DNA of 64,000 bases from Phaeosaccion multiseriatum. Its lineage: Eukaryota; Ochrophyta, other classes. Under the pieces are notes generated by a model. That model searched no databases. It was not told the DNA's origin and was given only the letters and a program-made list of their open reading frames with translations. This document shows, piece after piece, positions 22,893 through 35,300 of this stretch (position 1 is its first letter; each line of letters starts with the position of its first letter). A program made the translations under genes and the position numbers. The DNA is taken from contig OZ218959.1 of NCBI GenBank assembly GCA_965112735.1, positions 1,116,001 through 1,180,000 on the forward strand, in the 5' to 3' direction.

Positions 22893-25800
22893 TTAGCTAC
22901 CCTCAGGGCCGCTGATGCTCTGACCACTCTGCATCCCTCCTCCTCCTCCTCCTCCTCCTCCTCCTCCTCCTCCTCCTCCTCCTCCTCCACTCCCTGCTGC
23001 GAGCCCCCCCATCACCTTCCCCTCGGGCCCGCTGACATTGCTCCCCATCGCGTCAGGCCCTGACCCGAGATACCCCATGGTCTTACCCTCAGGGCCGCTG
23101 ATGCTCTGGCCACTCTGACCCCTCTGCATCCCTCCTCCTCCTCCTCCTCCTCCTCCTCCTCCACTCCCTGCTGCGAGCCCCCCCATCACCTTCCCCTCGG
23201 GCCCGCTGACATTGCTCCCCATCGCGTCCGGCCCTGACCCGAGATACCCCATGGTCTTACCCTCAGGGCCGCTTATGCTCTGGCCGCTCTGACCACTCTG
23301 CATCCCTCGTCCTCCTCCTCCTCCTCCTCCTCCACTCGCTCCTGCCAGCACCCCCATCACCTTCCCCTCGGGCCCGCTGACATTGCTCCCCATCGCGTCA
23401 GGCCCTGACCCGAGATACCCCATGGTCTTACCCTCAGGGCCGCTGATGCTCTGGTCACTCTGACCACTCTGGATACTCCTCTGCATCCCTCCTCCTCCTT
23501 CGCTTCCTGCTGCGAGTCCCCCCATCATCACCCCCCCGGGGCCGCTGACAGTGCTCTCCATCGGCCCTGACCCCGACCCGAGAGTCCCCATTACCATTCC
23601 ATCCGGTCCCTTGACCCTGCTGCTGCCGCGGCCACTGCGGCTAGCAACAAGGCCAGAGGAGTGCCGCGGAAGCGGGTGTTCGTTCACCCGACTGCCCTGC
23701 ATAGAAAAGGACTTGCTGCGGTAGGAAGCGAAGCGCTTGGAGTTACGGACACTTCGCTGGATCCTGGAGCCGGCATTGCACATTTGATAGACCGCAGCTG
23801 AGATCAGAGAAACGTTCATGAGAATGAGGAAGAAGCCGAACACATCTTGACTCTGCTCATCTTCGTCTGATACGTCCACCTGGGAGGAGAAGGAGGAGGA
23901 GGAGGGGACGGGCGTGTGTGTCAAGGGCGGGTCATGTGGACCACACCCAGCAGAAGGAGGAGAGGGGCAGGGAGGAAAGAATGAATGAAAAACCAAGGAG
24001 GGGAAGGGAAAAAGGAAGGAAGGAAGGAAGGAAGGAAGGAAGGAAGGAAGGAAGGAAGGAGGGAAGGAAGGAAGGAAGGAAGGAAGGAAGGAAGGAAGGA
24101 AGGCCCTTCTCCTCCCCGCTCACCTTTGTCGCGAAGGTCAGGAACATGGACAGGAAGATGATGGCCGCCCCGCTGAGGTACAGCTTGGTGTCCGCGGGGT
24201 CGGCGAAGGGTTGCACCGCGGCTGCGATTACCATGGTCCCTGCACTGAACACACAGGCAATACCCGCCTGTCCGGCCGTTCCGGCGAGCACAAAGACGAG
24301 CACTCCGGTGAGGAGGAGACGTCGAGCGCACTCGCAGAGCTCCCAGTAGAAGTGCTTCTCGCGGTCTGTAGTAGGTATGGAGTGGGGCAAGGGTCAGCAG
24401 CGTCCAGCCACGCAAGGAGCCGAGGTAAAGGGGGTGAGAGGAGGACATCAGAGTTAGAGCTCGCCTACAAAATGGGATTCTCTCTCTCTTCTCTTGACCC
24501 AGCTACGTGCCCAGACCAAGGAAGGAGGAGGGTTGGAGGGAAGAGAGAAGGAGAAGGGAGAGAGGGGAAGGAGGAGGGCCCGTGTCCACACAACACAACG
24601 GTTTCCATTTGGTTGCTCCAGAGGTGCAAGCACGCTTCCCACTTACAGGCATTCCATAAGAACCCCGAGGACTGGACTTCCTTCTTCCTGGTCCGCCCTG
24701 CCGCCCCCGTGCTCCTCGTCCCCGCTTCCTCCCCACCACCCTGTGACACCTCAGCCCCGTCCGTGGCAGCATCGGCACCGACTGTGCCGTCAACCGCCAC
24801 CCCGGCATGGGCAGGGTTGGTCTCCACACCAGCGCCATCTTCGTCCTCTCCATCCACTCGTCCCTCGCGCAACAGCTGCTGCTCCTCCTGCTCCTTTCCG
24901 CTGCTGCGAGGTCTGCATTCTCTGCTCCTTCTCCGCAGCTCCGTCGCGAACATGTACGGTATGCCCATGGGGTACAGCAGAATCATGCAAGCGGCGTACA
25001 CGCGGAAAGCCGTGTGGCGAGGGGTATAACACTCGATGGCGTAGTCCGCGCGCAGGTAAGATGTGTCGCTTTCGTCGCGTAGGGAGTTGTCACACGCGAA
25101 GGTTTGAAAGACGACGGTACTTGTGCTGGAGTCTGAGGAGGAGGCATGCAGACAGACAAAGAGACAGACAGACAGACAGGCAGGCAGGCAGTCAGTCAGT
25201 TAGACAGGGGATGGAGGAAGGCACGAGAGAACCCAATGCAAAAGCGGGGACTAGCTGGAGCATTGATCGATCACGTTCTCCCTTCCTCTGTCACTCCCTC
25301 CTCCTTCCTGACCCCCTCCCGGGCACTCACAGATGAGGAAGGCGAACACCAGCATGCCGTTCCAGAGCTTTTCTTTCACTGCTGTATCCCACCGCTGCCT
25401 GACGAGACCCTCCTCCTCCTCCCCCTCCTTTTCCTCCCCCCGCTCTTTCTCTTCCTCCACCCCCTCCTCCTCCTCCTCCTCCTCCTCCTCCTCCTCCTCC
25501 TCCTCCTCCTCCTCCCTCTCCCTTCGCCCCGCGTCCACTGGTCCGACCGAAGCAGTAGGTGCAGCTGACAAAGAAGCTTCGACCACAGACATTGAGGAAG
25601 ATTGACCCTCGAGGACGGGTGGAGTGGGAGGGTCGAAGGACCCGCTGAAGGGTCCCACGCCTCCTCCTGCCCCTGCGCTAGGCAGCGGTGTTGCATTCAC
25701 CTTGCCGGCTTCGCCACCAACGTCCCCGTTGCCATCACTCAGGCCAGACTGCTGACTGTGCTGCTGCCGCCACCCACCCCCGCTCGTCCGTCCCCGCCAG

Positions 25801-26395
25801 AGCTTATTGTTGTTGTTCTTCTTCTTTCTTCTATCCCTCTTCGTCACCACCACCAGCCGGAAAAGGTAGGTGAAGAGCAACACCAACAGCACAAGCGCGA
25901 AGGGCGCGAGTGTGGTGGCGAGCAAACGGTTGTAAAAGCCATCCACCCCGTCAAAGGCGCAGCCGACCGACAGCAGGCGACCAACATTCAGATCCAGCAG
26001 CGACATCCACCCCAAGAAGCGCTCGTAGGAGTGCGGCAGGCGCAGGCCGGTGATGGCGAGGTACTGAGTGAGGATCTGGATCATGACCACGGGCGTGCGC
26101 AGCTTGCCCAAGGGCAGTGCTCGCACGCTCGCGCCTGCAGACAGAAGCAACTTGCCGAGTGTCGAGGCGGACTTGTCAACGTCCATGAGGGCTGCGTTGG
26201 TCTCGTCGACGAGCAGCGCCGACTGCAACGCGCGGTACAGCAGCCACAGGCCCAGCAGCACAAAGAGCGCAAGCCCCAGCAGCAGGGGCACAACGGCACG
26301 AGCGGAGGCGTTGCCCCCGGGGGGACAGCCGTTGCATTCGCGGCCGTTGAAGCGGAAGTAGTCGCTCGAGCATACCGCACAGTCTGTGCATGTGC

Positions 26396-26432
<37 letters not shown>

Positions 26433-29400
26433 CGTGAGATGGGGGGGGGGGAGGAAGAAGCACCACAGATGTGCTCTCTTTAAGGTATAGTTTTCGACGC
26501 AGTGCCGAGCAGACAGGAGAGTTCAACTACTTCGCACATGACAGAGCAAAAGGCACCGCTTCTCAAGCCATTCGAAGCATTATCGGAGCTGCCTCACTCA
26601 ATCACTCACTCATTCAGTCATCAAGGTCCATCGCTCCGTCACTTACTCATTCACTCACTCACTCCCTCACCCACTCACCACCTCACCCACTCAGCCATTC
26701 ATCGACCCACCCACGACTCCTTCCCTCCTTCTCTCCCTTCTCCCTCCGCCGCTCGACTCGCTCCCTTCCTTCCTTCCATCCACTCACATGGTCCCTCGTA
26801 CCCCGCGTTGCAGTACTCGTCCGTCTCTCTCGCAGCCACACCGCCCTTACACGCACCAGTGCCAAGGCACTCGCGCACGTCTACAGACTGCAGAGAGACT
26901 CTCCAGTGCCCCGGCAGGAGGGGAATGTCCCGTGGGGTGGTGCCCACGCCGAAGCTGCTGCAAGCCATGGTGTCTGCGTCACACACGTCGCACATCTGCG
27001 CGTGGGTGTGGGTGCGTGTGCGGGGACAAGAGGGAGGGCAGGGAGGGGGCTGAGAGAGAGAACAGAGTGCAGCAATGATGAGCGAAGAGGCAAGGCTGTA
27101 GTCGCAAAGAAGCCTCCTCCTCCTTGAGTGAGCGCTGCACCGCTCTTACGGAGTGACCTCAAGGTACGCACTGTGCGATGACTCCTCTCACTGAGCCCAT
27201 CGTTCGCCGCCTCCCCTCCCTCCTCCTCCTCCTCCTCCTCCTCCTCCTCCTCCTCCTCCTCCTCCTCCTCCTCTTTCTCCTCCTCCTCCTCCTCCTCCTC
27301 CTCCTCCTCCTCCTCCTCCTCCTCCTCCTCCTCCTGCTGCTGCTGCTGCTGCCCTCCTCTCGTACCTCGTTACGAGGGGACCAGAACTCGCCAATTCGGC
27401 AGCATGTTGTGTCGTCGTCTCCCAAGCTGATGTCCTCGCATGAGCAGGAGGAAAGGGCAGAAGCACACACCCCTGCGTCTCCTTCGCTCTCGTCGCCGCC
27501 GCACAAACCCAAGATGTCAAAGTTCCCGTAGCAGCAGCCCGCGCTGTTCCCATGAAAGGCTATTGGAGTATCAGTAACCGCCACATCAAGACCGCGACGG
27601 CGCTGCCCCTCCTCTCGACCAGCAGGGCCATCTGTGATTGTGATCGAGGCAGATGACAGTCCGCCGATGCCCCCCCCGCTCCGCTGACACTCGTTGTTGG
27701 CGACGAGGGTTCCATCCCCAATGGAGAGATCGGAATCGCCGCCCAAGTAAATGGCACCTCCGTAGGCCCCTGCCGAGTTGTTCATAACGGTCGTCGCCAA
27801 CAAGCGGAGGCTACTGACGGGGGCCACGAACAGGGCTCCGCCTGGTGAGAGGAAACGGAGGACCGGAAACGGGGGGGAGAATGTGAAACTTATTCCTTGC
27901 TCCCGCAGCCACATGAGTGAGGGAAAGAGAGGGACATGCCATTAAAACAAGATAGTAAAGAAGCCATCTCTTCGCAAGCTCAACAGAAGGCTTGGCTGTA
28001 CGTACCATTGTCCGCCGCCGCATTGAGTTGGAAGTCGCAGTTCTCAATGACTGGAACCCCTCCGTCAAAGCCCGCGATAAACACGCCTCCTCCTCTGCGG
28101 GCGGTGTTGTTGACCACTTCAGAGTCCCGCAGCGAGCCGAGGCCCTGCAAATACGCCACGTGCAGGGCTCCTCCGTCTCCGCTGGCCAAGTTGTCTCGGA
28201 AGAGGCAATTCGAGGCCGTCAGACTGATGCTCTCAAACGCTATTCCCGCTCCAGTGGAGGCGCGGTTCTTCTCAATGGTGATGACGTCCGTGGGGGTGGT
28301 GGGAGTGCCACCGTCGATGTAGAGCTCACACTCTGGGCCCGAGAAGATGCCACCCCCCGAGGTTGAAGCTTCGTTGGAGTCGAAGGTGACATTGCCCGTG
28401 ATGTTTGCATCGGATCCGTCGTTCAGGAAGAGCCCTCCACCTTTCGCGAGGGCCACGTTGCCCCTGAACTGAGCGCTGCCGGAGATGGTAGCGGTGATGA
28501 CGTCCGAAAGCAGAACCCCACCGCCGTACCTAATGGGGGCATCCGAAGGCAAGAGGGAGGGAGGGAGGGAGGGAGGGAGGGAGGGAGGGAGGGGGTGAGC
28601 TGATGACGTGATGCGAGGCCGCCATATTGTTTGACTTGTTGGCGGGTGCGAAACAACACCCTCTTCTAACAATCAAGTGGTGCAAGACGTGACACAGCCC
28701 CCACTCTCCGTCGCCATTCACCTCGCTTTGTTGTCCACAAACGAAGCTTCGTCCGAAACGTTGAGGAAGCATTTATCCACCATGAATACTGCCCCTCCGT
28801 ACAGCCCTGCGTCGTTCTCGCAGAAGGTGGCCCTCTCGCTGAGTGCCAAGGAGCTAAAGCTCTCGATGTGGACGCCGCCTCCTCCCCCGTTGGAACGGCT
28901 CACTCTATTGCGGCACATCGAGGAGTCGTCCTGCATGACGATGGAACACTTGTCCACACCGAAGACGGCGCCCCCTCCCAAGAGGGATACACACTGTTGT
29001 TTCGAGGAGCGCCCCCGGCGCAGCCCGGTGGGGGCGTGGACGGAGGGGGAAGAGCGAAGCAAAGAGAGAGAAGGACCACACATTGAGAGGCAGTCAAGGG
29101 AAGAGGTATACAGACAAGGCAAGAGCATTTCGTAGCCTTCGCTTTAGCCCGAGCCTTGGCCGCCGAGGAGGGGTTGGACGGCCAGTTCAGCCCCGGTCTG
29201 CTCTCAACCGGCGGGTAGCTACACACACGCGATCATAGGCGGATAGGTACACACCCTGCTCACCGATTCGATCGAGGACTCGCCTCTCATCTCCAGGGAG
29301 GATCCCTCCCCGGCCATGAAGACCCCTCCGCCCACACCCGATGAATTGCTGTGCGTGATGGAGGCGGTGTCGTTCATCACCAGCACTGAGCCGAACACAG

Positions 29401-29884
29401 CCATGGCACCCCCGTTCACCGCCTGGCTCGACGTGAGCACACTCGCACCCACAAGTTCCACGCGACTCCCCACCGTCCGTATGGCTCCACCATTGCTGTC
29501 GCCCTTCCCGTTGGCCATCGTCACATCCCGCAGCACCAGCACGGCCCCCTCACTCACGTCGAACAGCGTCGAGTTGTCCCCTCCATCTATCCGCGACGTT
29601 GCTGCATCCGCCCCTGTGATGGTGAGGGTGGTGTTGCCGACCACGTCGAGCTTCTCCGTTAGAAGGATATCTGCCTCCCATGCCACCTCTACTCGGACAG
29701 GTGATAGAGACGAGGCGCTCACGTTCAAAGCCTCCCGCAGCTGCGCCACATCCTCCACAGAACTCACGGTCAGGGACACGTCACCCTCGGAGTCTTGGCC
29801 ACAGACGAGTGGGAGTAGTAGGCCTAGCAGCAGCAGCAGCAGTAGCAGCAGCTGCTGCAGTCCGTGCAGCAACCTGACCCTCAT
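22893..29884 (-). CDS. giant surface membrane protein, copy C (truncated tail)
   Basis: Nine exons: 29884-29264, 28993-28722, 28529-28006, 27841-27366, 26995-26788, 26383-25331, 25132-24647, 24365-24124, 23879-22893 (1622 residues), with phases identical to copies A and B. The signal peptide begins MRVRLLHGLQ and ends VCGQ. The Pmp-like region contains NxA...GGA units. The Cys-rich exon is nearly identical to those of A and B, but the following CxxC segment differs slightly (FNGRECNGCPPGG). The cytoplasmic loop is diverged, with its own acidic run near 25460-25515. The serine-rich segment after the last TM is replaced (SKSFSMQGSRVNEHPLP). The tail stops early at TAA 22893-22895 because AGCT is inserted in a GPEGK codon series. 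Donor GTGAAT at exon 2 is weaker than the GTGAGT in A and B. Confidence 0.85.
24013..24105. repeat. (GGAA)n tract in the last intron of copy C
   Basis: This is the paralogous tract of the copy A and B introns, inside intron 23880-24123. It is intermediate in length, about 90 bases. Confidence 0.85.
27215..27335. repeat. (CTC)n tract just inside the donor of copy C intron 26996-27365
   Basis: This is the third member of the paralogous set, purer than in A and B. On the coding strand it is (GGA)n directly after a GTACGAG donor and a short GCA-rich lead. Confidence 0.8.
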
Positions 29885-31186
29885 GCTGGCGCGGGGAGCA
29901 GCACCAGCCCAGCAACCAGGCAGGTCCCGCGTGCCAGCGAAGACGCGAACCCCCCCCCCCCCCCCAAAGCCCTTACTATTCCTTGCTCCTCCACTCTTTG
30001 CTCCTCCTCTTACTCCTTTCTCCTCCTTCCTGCTCTCCTCTTCCAATATTTGGTATCTTTCTACAGTTTTCATTTCGTTCAGTGGCACCTCGCTCGTCTT
30101 TTTTCTAGCTGGTGCCATCATCTCCCCCTTTTTAGTACACTCCGCTTCTCCTCTCCCGCCGCTGTTCTGCTGTCGTCCTCCAATACATGTAATGCAGGTA
30201 GGAAGGTGTTTTTAGCCACATGATTCCACTGAGAGTTTGAGACCCTTTTCAATGGAGCCCCCCGTTATCTGACGTTGTCTCGTTTGTGTTTTCCCCCTCA
30301 AATAGGTAAGGGGGCACTGATTCGGGCACTTCCATTTTGGTTATCGTAATTGGATTCTTGGCCAACTTCTGGCCACTTTGGCTGGAATCTGCGCACAGCA
30401 GTATACCAAGTCCCTCAGCCAAGGATGCATGGGCAAAACGCCTATTGAGCTACACACCAACAAGCCGCAAGCCCTCTGGAAACGATCCTCATCGCTCGTC
30501 GCCCTGCCTGGGTATGCAACTTGCTTCACCAACTATTGTTGGAAGTACCAAGCCAACTGGGGAATTAAAGGGTTCTGACAGAATATATAGGACGACGTGT
30601 ATCGTACATAAGGCTCATAACCTGTTGAAGCTGCTCGATCTCCGTCGCTGGATGTAGATGATGCGAAGGAGAGGTAGGTAGGTAGAGATTATGTGCGTAT
30701 GTGTCAGTCGGCAGTCGTGTGAGACTAGCAAAGACTGGGGCAAGAATACGATGCTGCTACGGTCAGTTGATAGCGTACAGCAATGGGGAGCTTGAGGCTC
30801 GTAAGACGCCAGTGGACGAGGCGAATGACAAACAGAGGGCAAGCGATGGAACCGAAGAGGGGAAGGCGACACTAGATAGTGCAACCTTACCTCGAGTCCA
30901 TGTCGATGAGAGAGAGATGTTGAATCTGTTTATCTGGTTGTGAGCACTAGCTGTGCCCCTAGTCCCCGAGGGGGGAGGATAAGCGTGGCATGATTGACTG
31001 CAAGTTGCAGGCCATGTCATCACAGTGTGGTCGCAGAAGGCGCGTCCACAGAACATGAGTCTAAGCAATGTAGGCAGGGACATTTTTCCAACATTATGGT
31101 ATGCGCCCACCACAATCAGCAATCAGGCCTGGCGCCGGCCATAGTCGGGCCCAGGGCAGCCGGCCATACGCAGTATTCAGAAGTAT
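29885..31186. other. spacer upstream of copy C, mostly without genes
   Basis: Apart from a short copia-like relic (listed separately) no exon was supported. The first ~250 bases upstream of the copy C start are pyrimidine-rich on the plus strand. Around 30620-31100 there are mixed frames without domain signal. Confidence 0.5.
30365..30480 (+). mobile_element. decayed copia-like integrase fragment
   Basis: Two neighbouring plus-strand frames together resemble the end of a Ty1/copia integrase core. One gives WNLRTAVYQVP at about 30380-30412, and a shifted frame gives GKTPIELHTNKP at about 30432-30470. The known family pattern is a TAVY-N-R segment followed by GKTPYE...KP. The frame change and the absence of flanking pol or LTR sequence indicate a short, dead relic. 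The match rests on memory of the motif only. Confidence 0.35.
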
Positions 31187-32071
31187 CTAGAGGATGCTGG
31201 GGCCCCCTGCTGCCGACTTGTCGGTCCCGCTTTCTTTTCCTCCGTCATTCCCTCCTCTTTGCTTCTCCTCCCTCTTCTTCTTGGCCTCTTGCCGCCTCTT
31301 GTCCTTGGCCTGCTGCAGCCTCTGCCGCTCGCGCTCGTCCGCGCTGCTCAGGGGAGCTTCCATCCGTGCTGCGCTTCATCATGTCGACTGCTCTCCAGCT
31401 CCTGCAGCGCTGCTCCCCTGAGCTGCCATCCCTGCGTTTGATGAAGGCCCCTGCTCACTTCACCCCCTGCTCTTGCGCTCTGGCTGGTCTCCCGTGCCGG
31501 CCCGCTGTCGTGGTGGCTGTGTCCATGGTGGCGGCCAGGCCAGTGCGGGGGCAAGGGTGGCGGGGAGCTTTTACTACTCAGAGTCGGGCCTCTCCTGGGG
31601 GATGCGGCCGGCCTTCTTTCGTCAGGGGCATCGGCAGCAGAGCTGTTAGCGGCAACGAAGTCAGGCGGGAGGCACCACGACTTGATATGACCCTGACCCT
31701 GTCAACGGTACCCACGTTGCCGGCCCCTGAAAACTCAACTCGTAAGCCACTACGACAGATATCCCTCCTCCTTCTTCCCCTCCTTCCCTTCTTCTCTCGT
31801 TGCCCATAGTACTAGCCGAGGGACTCAGACGGGGCGCTGGCGAGTCGTGGAACTCCTGGTGCTGATGCTGCTCTCCGTGCCCTCCATCATCTAGCTCCTC
31901 CTCCAGCAGTTTGGGGGGGGGGTGGAAGGAGTGGTGGTGGTTCGCCGCGCCCCCGCCGGCCTCTGACCCTGAGCTGCCCCCCCCCCCCAAAACGGCCGAG
32001 CCCCCTCTGCGCCCTGCTTCCATTACGGTGGCTGTCCTCTCGGTGGAGTCTTCTTGATTGTCCTTTGCCAT
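31187..32071 (-). CDS. possible small basic coiled-coil protein (exon model incomplete)
   Basis: Two minus-strand pieces look coding. From ATG at 32071 the peptide MAKDNQEDSTERTATVMEAG continues through Gly-rich and His-rich stretches to about 31800. Near 31360-31187 another frame gives SADERERQRLQQAKDKRRQE, a Lys/Arg/Glu helix ending GGPSIL and TAG. The junction between them could not be fixed. The likely donor lies between 31800 and 31750, and the acceptor is one of several CAG sites near 31345-31375. The start codon lies 241 bases from the divergent Pmp-repeat gene. No family recognised. An alternative is that only one of the two pieces is real. Confidence 0.3.
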
Positions 32072-32312
32072 CCCAAGACAGAGTGGGGTGTCGTCGGATT
32101 TTTACCAGTGAAGGCAATGATTTCCAGGGGGGAGGCCGCGCAATTCGGGTTAACAGAAACCGTGATCCTCCTCTTTCCAACACAAAATGCTTGTTGGCTG
32201 TAGCGCCCGCAGAGCAGACGAATAGTTTAGGAGACAGCGAGGACAGGGGCTTTCGAGAACGAGATCTGCGGCTTTCGAGAACGAAATCCGAAGTCGGACG
32301 GAGCAAAAAAGC
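32072..32312. promoter_or_regulatory. divergent promoter gap with a repeated GGCTTTCGAGAACGA element
   Basis: The 241-base gap lies between a possible minus-strand start (32071) and the start of the Pmp-repeat gene (32313). GGCTTTCGAGAACGA occurs twice in direct orientation at about 32248-32288, shortly before the plus-strand start. TTCGAGAA is itself palindromic and heat-shock-element-like, but regulation by HSF is only a suggestion. Confidence 0.35.
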
Positions 32313-35300
32313 ATGTTTTCTTTTGTCTCCAAAGCGGGCTGCTGCTGGGGATCCTTGCTCATTGCCGTGCTGATTGGCCCCTGTGCGGTGGATGGGCAGG
32401 AGGCACTGACTTGCACGTCTTCGATATCCAACACGACAAGTAGTGCGTCGTTTTCCCTGGACGGAGACCTCAGCTGCGGAAGCCAAAGCACCACCAGCTC
32501 TGGAGATGAGAACTTCTACAGCGACGTATTTGTTGTCCCCGACGGAGTGGAGTGCACCCTTGTGATGTCTGCCGACTCAGGTGGGGAACTGCTGTTGCTT
32601 GTTGTAGTAGTTTTTTGCTTCGCCCCATGAATGGCTCCTGCCTGCGCGCCTGCCTGCCATCGCCCGACAGTGTTGAGCGCGCTTCACTTCTACGTAGGGC
32701 CTGGTGCAAGCCTGACGGCCGAGAGCAACGGCTTCACGCTGTCCATGGTCGATAACGTGGCCTTGCTGGAGGCGGACCCTCTACTAGGGGAGGATCAGGA
32801 CACAGATGACCTTCCCTTTTACATCAGCGATTTTACGGGACATGCCATCAACACGGGAACAGGCAGCACTTTGACCTTCGATGGAGATGTGGAGTTTCGA
32901 GGGAACACCGGTGCGGAGGTGAGAAGCCAAGCCGGCCTTCACTAGAGCGAGATGGATTTGGACAAGAAAACTAATGCTGTCCTGCCTGTTGTATCTTCCC
33001 TGGCTGGCGTCTGTCTCCTCCTCGCTCCGGCACTTGCCTGGGAGGCTCCATGCCCTGCTGCTGGCTAATGCGTGGGCCATTCTAACCATCGTTCGTCGGG
33101 ACTCAGTATGTAAGTGGAGGAGAGAGGAGGGTGTACATGCATGCAGAACCAATTCCCCTGCCAAACTCCTTTATTGATTCCCTTGTCCCCTCCTGCTCAT
33201 CCACGTCACTGACAGGGAGGGGCAGTGCATGCTGGCGTACGGAGCACGGTCACTTTCGGAGGTAACACGGTCTTTTCGGGAAACGAAGCCTCGGAGGTAC
33301 GTCTGTGCCCTTGCTTGCTGTGCCCTCTTATGTCATGGGTGGTGGGCTCGCTTGGCTGAGTCCACCGCTTCCCTTTCACCTTTCTCTTCCTGCCCAGCCA
33401 TACTTTGCTTTTAGGAGAAGCGCTCTTCCTCCTGTCCATCCATGCGCTGAATACCTCTCCGCTTTGACCAATTGAGCCGCTGCAAGCTTGGCTGCCCACG
33501 ACTCGAATGTTCTTTCTTCTCTCCAAGCGGGCGCCGATTCGCCCCCACCTTTTTTTACCCATTCCTTTCCTTCTGCTCCCGCCTTGTGTCTGATCCGTTT
33601 CTTTCCTTTTGTTCCTTTCGTTCTGCTGCCGCCTTTTTCTAACGCATTCCTTTCCTTCTGTTCCCTTCTCCCCTTCTTTCTCCTTCTGTTCGCAACAATA
33701 GTTCGGCTACGTAAGTGGCTAAGCCGCAGGAGCTGATGTGCAGACTGTTCTTTGTCCTTCTGTCTTTGTTGCACTGCCCTTGACCAGCGTGTGGTCCCTC
33801 TAGTAGTGATGCCCTTTGCTGCCTTCTACAGCCCACCTCTCACGCCACTTGTTCGAATCCGCACGGGCGCTTCATCCATTCGCGAACCCAGGCGGGAGCC
33901 GTCCTCGCCAGCCCAAACAGCTCTGTTACTTTTGAAGCCGATGCAACCTTCTCAAACAATGTGGGCCCGGTAAGGCGAGGAGGGGAGGGGAGCTTGTTAC
34001 CTGTGGAATGACATGACGAGCGTGGGAGCGCTTACTGTTTGCAAGCCGCCATTGGCCACCGTGCTGCACTTGACACGACAAGAGGGTGTGCGCGCGCGTG
34101 TGTGTGTATGTGGGTGTGGGGGTGGGTGGGTGTGGGTGTGTGCGTGTGTGTGGGGGGGTGGGTGTGGGTGCGAATGTGTGTTCTGCCGCCGTGCTCGCTT
34201 CTCCCCTGGCGTACCCTGACCCCCCGCCCCCCCCCCCCTGTGTCACCCCCCTCTCTCCTACCTACTCTGCCCCCCCTCACTCGTGTCGTCCGCTTGCCCT
34301 GCGTGCCACACCATCGGGTGCCGTCGAGCAGAACGTAAGAGTGCTGGTGATGGCTAGCGCACACGGTTTACGGTTTCCGCTTCCGCCCCCTCCCCCCCAT
34401 TGCAAAAACTATCTCTCTCTACGCCCAGTGTGCTCGCGAAAAGGAACGGCAAAACTCACGTCTGGACACGTTGCTTGCTCTTTCGTCTTGTTGGGCGTCT
34501 TGTTGGGGGTCTTGTGTTGACAGGGAGCAGGGGCTCTGTGGCTCTACGAGGAGAGCGCCGTGACTTTTGAAGGGACTGCAAGCTTCTCGGATAACAACTC
34601 CGGCAACTATGTACGTCAAGGGGTGGAGCAAAGTAGTGAGCCTTCCGTTCTTCGAATGACTCACGTCTTAACGTGACCCCTCCTGACCCCCCGACACCTT
34701 TCATGTGCCCCTATCGATGGAATGGCCTCACTTCCCGGGCGCGCTTTGAACCTGCTTCTGTCTCCGGCGCTTCATCACCTTACGGTGGCACTTCACGATG
34801 CTTGGGCACGACGCTCAGAACGTAAGTGGAAGCCTCTTGGCCGTGATTGTGCCTGGAAGGCAGAGAGGTTAGCCCCCTTGCAGTCTTGGGGCCGGCCTCC
34901 GCACGCTGAGCAAGGGAAGTAGATGGGAAAATTGTTCGCTAGCGCTGTTCATGCATGCTTGGCTGAGGAGATAGCCCAACTTCTGACATGACTCCTTGCC
35001 TAACCACCTCCTCGATCGTTCTCGCTCGGCCGACCCTCTGGACTTTCATCAGGGAGGGGCGGTGCTCGTCTGGGCTGGTGCCAGTCTGACCTTTGCGGCA
35101 GACGCCACCTTCTCCAACTGCCAGGGTGACTGGGTACGTGCAAAGTGTTGATCTCCGTCGAAAAGAGCTTCCAGAGTCCGTCTCTCTGTCCGTGCAGTGG
35201 AGCTGCTGACGCACCGTCACCACCAGCAAGAGATGCTCGGGGGGAAGAGCTTGGCAACCGACGCTCGCGCGTCTGCGTCACGTCACAGCGGGGGCGGGGA

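Noticed and set aside
30994-31809. 271-residue plus-strand ORF
   Set aside because: Composition is dominated by Ser/Pro/Leu/Arg without domain features, and the opposite strand has better coding character near 31190-31360.
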